From IMG/VR virus record IMGVR_UViG_3300043409_001004, positions 1-32,907 of that record: a stretch of DNA of 32,907 nt; one strand, 5' to 3'. The position numbers were made by a program, and so were the translations under genes. Below, one piece after another: positions 30,701 through 32,907 of this stretch (position 1 is the first letter of the stretch; each line of letters begins with the position of its first letter). The notes under the pieces were generated by a model. It was given only the letters and a program-made list of their open reading frames with translations, made no database searches and was not told the origin of the DNA. The stretch comes from a virus.

Positions 30701-32907
30701 TTACATTGATGTATGAATTATTTACATTCCAAGTTGTCCAACCAGCAGAGATATTTGTACCTTTAAGCGGTACGTTAATCAGATTAAACTGACCAGACAT
30801 ACACGTACATGTATTCCCTGTATATGGATTAACGACATCTCTAAAGTCTTCACCATCTACTAGGCCACTACATGGGATACCAAAACCAGATGTACAATTG
30901 TACGTTGGATCATAAGACGTGCCCCTGTACTTGCAATGATTCCATCCATATTTTTCTCCTCTTGCGTGAGAGAACTTGGCATCTAAACCAACTGCATCTA
31001 ATACTAGGTCCCCCTGCGTTGCTTCTATGCTTCCGCACCCAATACAATCATCTGTGTGGTCAATCTCTACCAAGAATGGGACTTTACTTGTCGGCCATCC
31101 TGATGCCCTTGTAGTACAAAGGTCAAAATTACGATATTGTAGAGTCCCACCGCAATTTCTTGTGTAAGTGTCGGTCTTGTATCTGAAGTATGGTGCTGCT
31201 AATCTTCCATCTGGTCCAGCGAGTCCCCAGAATGGATAATTCCCAGATGGAGAAAAGGCCCCAGAAACTGATCCGGTTTCGTGGACATATGGGTTATTAA
31301 AATTCCAGTACATCGGCTGTGGAGAAGATGGGGCTACTCCAGTATTTCTATAATCTCCCGCTTGCACAAGGGAGGAGAACGCCGAGGTGATTACTTCTCT
31401 ACGGTCATGATATTGATTGCCACATAGGTTTCTAATAAATCCATAGGTCGTATATGGTTGTTTCGTCAAACACGCATACGCAGAAGATGGAATTGGACAA
31501 GTATTTAGTGTTCCACTCTCGCATTCACTAGCCCATTTGTATTGCCATAGTATATCTTGGCAACCATACTCATTAGGATATAGATCAAATTTTGGAAACG
31601 TAGGAAAAGTGACAGGAGATGGAATCATCACTTTGTTTTCGGGAGTAGAATTTCCCGCAGGAGAATCTACGCAGGCACATGGCTCTGCGGCAATATTTGC
31701 ACCCCAAGCATCATTCAGATTAATGTACATATGTATCTCTTGGCCAGCTAAACCTCTTTTAAGGTCTACAACGCTGGTAGGAGCAACATATGGATGACCG
31801 CTTCCATTGAATTGACAGTTGTCTTCGTAATTACATCCCTTGTATACTATTCCAAGTCTAGATACTTGATTCGTTAAGTATTTAAACGGCCCATCATTAC
31901 ACTCTTGATAGTAGTAAGACTGCGTAAAGCAATCTGGGAATATGGACAAACTTGTCTTTTTACTGTAACAAGTTCCATTGTTTCCTTTTGTCGTATTCTG
32001 CTTAGAACTGTTCCGAGTAGATGTATCGAATCGATCAGTCTCATAGAATGGTCCGTAGTATGGTCTTTCCCGTTCAAAAACTGGAAACCCGCTCTCAATA
32101 AGGACCCCAGTAGATGTTACTGTTGGATAAGTTCTATCCGTGCGTACGGTATTTGCAGAAACTACTACCTCAGGTTGACCAAGCCCATAATCATACCTAT
32201 TTTCTATGAATCTATTAGATTGAACAATATTTTTGTTGTTGTTGAATATACGACCAAGATCAGCATGATAATTAGTGAGATTATTCATCTTCTTCGTATC
32301 GTTAGATACGTTGTAGGCAAATCCTCCACAGCAACTCTCTGGATCGTAAGTCCCTAGTGCAGTCCAACGATTAAGGCCAGTCTCATTGACATAGCCAGAA
32401 CCTAGAGTTCCTACTACTTTGCATCCACTTGTATTAACGTCAAATACAACGTATGTTCCATTCAAGTAGGTTCCACTTAGTCCGACAACACTTCCATTTA
32501 TTAAGCCAGACGCCATCACACCGTTGTATTTTGGTCTCATCTCGACGAAATCTGTAACGCCAGAATTTCGGTAAAAGGTAGCTATTCCTGTATATGCTGC
32601 CGGAATAGACCCGTCTCTTAAACAACCTCTATCTCCAGATACTCTAATCTGGAATGGATCGTAAAACAGCCCGTATGTATCTCCACGAAGAATCTCTTGC
32701 TTCGGGGTTCTATCACACTCACTAGCTATGCCAGAATCCATATAGACTGTATTACAGTCGTCAAGATCAACATATCTCCAAGCACCTGTTCTATTCTTAA
32801 AGACCGTATCTGTCGTAGAGATCTTTGTTCCATAGCCGAAATTCTCTGGGAACTTCTTATAGACATTCGCCGGATCGGTCGTGCTGCAAGACTCAAGGTC
32901 AGCAGTT
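27762..32907 (-). CDS. Giant cysteine-rich protein, N-terminus outside window
   Basis: The frame is open to the window edge, so over 1714 residues are present and the ATG at 32741 is internal. About 80 cysteines occur, roughly 5 percent, many as CxC or CxxC groups (LCDCAGIVCDTC, CMCDCD, CSCATSTC, CNTTNCTTCC). Tyr, Gly, Ser, Thr and Asn are abundant, with many short beta-like stretches and NxS/T sites. No transmembrane segment or enzyme motif was found. Size and composition suggest a virion structural or adhesin/fibre protein stabilised by disulfides or metal, facing the outside after lysis. It is followed by the GIY-YIG and Cys-rich small genes. The family was not recognised. Confidence 0.8.
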   Translation of the reverse strand, partial: TADLESCSTTDPANVYKKFPENFGYGTKISTTDTVFKNRTGAWRYVDLDDCNTVYMDSGIASECDRTPKQEILRGDTYGLFYDPFQIRVSGDRGCLRDGSIPAAYTGIATFYRNSGVTDFVEMRPKYNGVMASGLINGSVVGLSGTYLNGTYVVFDVNTSGCKVVGTLGSGYVNETGLNRWTALGTYDPESCCGGFAYNVSNDTKKMNNLTNYHADLGRIFNNNKNIVQSNRFIENRYDYGLGQPEVVVSANTVRTDRTYPTVTSTGVLIESGFPVFERERPYYGPFYETDRFDTSTRNSSKQNTTKGNNGTCYSKKTSLSIFPDCFTQSYYYQECNDGPFKYLTNQVSRLGIVYKGCNYEDNCQFNGSGHPYVAPTSVVDLKRGLAGQEIHMYINLNDAWGANIAAEPCACVDSPAGNSTPENKVMIPSPVTFPTFPKFDLYPNEYGCQDILWQYKWASECESGTLNTCPIPSSAYACLTKQPYTTYGFIRNLCGNQYHDRREVITSAFSSLVQAGDYRNTGVAPSSPQPMYWNFNNPYVHETGSVSGAFSPSGNYPFWGLAGPDGRLAAPYFRYKTDTYTRNCGGTLQYRNFDLCTTRASGWPTSKVPFLVEIDHTDDCIGCGSIEATQGDLVLDAVGLDAKFSHARGEKYGWNHCKYRGTSYDPTYNCTSGFGIPCSGLVDGEDFRDVVNPYTGNTCTCMSGQFNLINVPLKGTNISAGWTTWNVNNSYINVRNCAQDYLNDYFSDVPYERFSGFSVYASFKLACADAHDFLVPADATGILRNYLMLSQITGSQNVLDLMYTNAGCGHHYPSAASDLELKSSFILVPSGNEPIFELIPEHLMTQLGTLMESPSEVLSAMAEEHVFGCNTYFSEYGCAGTNSYGQRAFYPCAACTSGVSTPLCDCAGIVCDTCDKIEGAFPDEYQNPCMCDCDLQLMRTTLIDFDGNRTLVYSTGVACSGSFPSGIVVAVSYSGEYGSVGVTYLNSNSQIPFSSTPSYVTGESACSWHTGPNMLATGVYYEYEEPYRLADGTVTCESLTPDQCTGTCAHDSRAQAGSCGDPIPWSGYATNSGVSVNLRSCFPEVMIVNKIECTSGVFDLYVAREYHSHGRAWEQIVAVGTPPVSTCQPKQIGAYRYPAGTGTTCVEIPFATPTDSVTPAYYTEPVLSGTGIVSYRGVCNAHYSDGLYANQDFILNTAASGQDRLWNYFNLFYGSGFPNSKYFPAVYLGDPTSDPVVPINPCGTGTSYVNTSIFTSGQYLTPTGRFGVDWTNRFHSCLQDHVECGADFYCNKMFFPRRKYAVGTKVSRFGSLQLCTSHSSLVQGDWYTGYQDFGNDEMPDIILEAENTRFIHACDETIKTTITQNVGLDDVVIKVVDYLPLIGVNTSLFRYKQDIKSCTIISSGDCHIMNTHSKLSIDGGIHAPKTFLIDGRTSMGYYLDKTTTVESDNCLFNPFKILVDVECCESVLRRREVPTDPPTMLEYVLDGVPSVACKGFIKQPPCSCATSTCGGATSEYYELHPKPVCLTLTAPRASYHAVDGTGTFTKCNTTNCTTCCAGAGDGTATALIANTGVASYGYLTSNGGVSYEIGANAGIPVGCKAACNRATPLGVGSSYEVCGSDGFISTSSITVPAYQCGDYLYFSDVSTTGCCTTSTLCTVLGNSWKLRIGDCAILRPSGKADHLADYLNGCGCLDANQYTSCDTSLLHVTITEA

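Noticed and set aside
31905-32357. Open frame of 150 codons on the plus strand
   Set aside because: It is opposite the giant Cys-rich gene, whose frame is open over 5 kb. No ribosome site and no recognisable domain.

Overview
The window looks like a contiguous piece of a tailed-phage genome, probably a large phage distantly related to the T4 group. Genes are packed end to end with 1-40 nt overlaps. A phage-type replication and nucleotide set is present: class Ia ribonucleotide reductase, PhoH, RecA/UvsX-like recombinase, DnaB-like helicase, DnaG-like primase, dNMP kinase, Cas4-like nuclease, DEDDh exonuclease, sigma-like factor, a possible annealing protein and an SSB-like protein. Four mobile or mobile-like endonuclease units sit among them. 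No host marker, tRNA, rRNA, CRISPR array or insertion sequence was seen, so the host cannot be named. No gene-free stretch exceeds 40 bases.

Layout, plus strand (1-26532). 1-1925: the end of a glycosyltransferase, a small membrane protein, an R2K-type ATP-grasp ligase and a second small membrane protein. 1966-9080: nrdA, nrdB carrying an intein in its active-site motif, PhoH, an FmdB-type zinc ribbon and several small unknowns. 9083-14617: RecA-like recombinase, a Vsr-like nuclease with a probable ATT start, two unknowns, helicase, primase and dNMP kinase. 14617-17328: Cas4-like nuclease, HNH endonuclease, DEDDh exonuclease and sigma-like factor. 17321-21764: a sugar cluster (GT-B glycosyltransferase with a zinc-ribbon insert, GT-A-like protein, nucleotidyltransferase-like protein and three poorly known partners). 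21731-23823: HTH/NUMOD/Vsr-like endonuclease, Rad52-like annealing protein candidate and SSB-like protein. 23826-26532: UDP-galactopyranose mutase, an unknown, a methyltransferase-like protein and a protein with an N-terminal Cys/His module.

Minus strand (26535-32907). A giant, cysteine-rich, probably virion protein (over 1700 residues, N-terminus outside the window) is followed by a free-standing GIY-YIG endonuclease and a small Cys-rich protein. The small protein carries the same Cys/His module as the last plus-strand gene, although the two genes converge with only 2 nt between them.

How the parts fit together: the reductase and dNMP kinase supply dNTPs, helicase, primase and SSB drive replication, and RecA, the annealing candidate and the nucleases handle recombination. 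The sugar genes plus galactofuranose synthesis suggest modification of virion, DNA or host glycans. The most notable features are the intein splitting the diiron ligands of NrdB, the giant Cys-rich protein, the duplicated Cys/His module, perfect terminator-like hairpins inside two genes, and the possible ATT start. Family assignments rest on motif reading only; no database search was possible.
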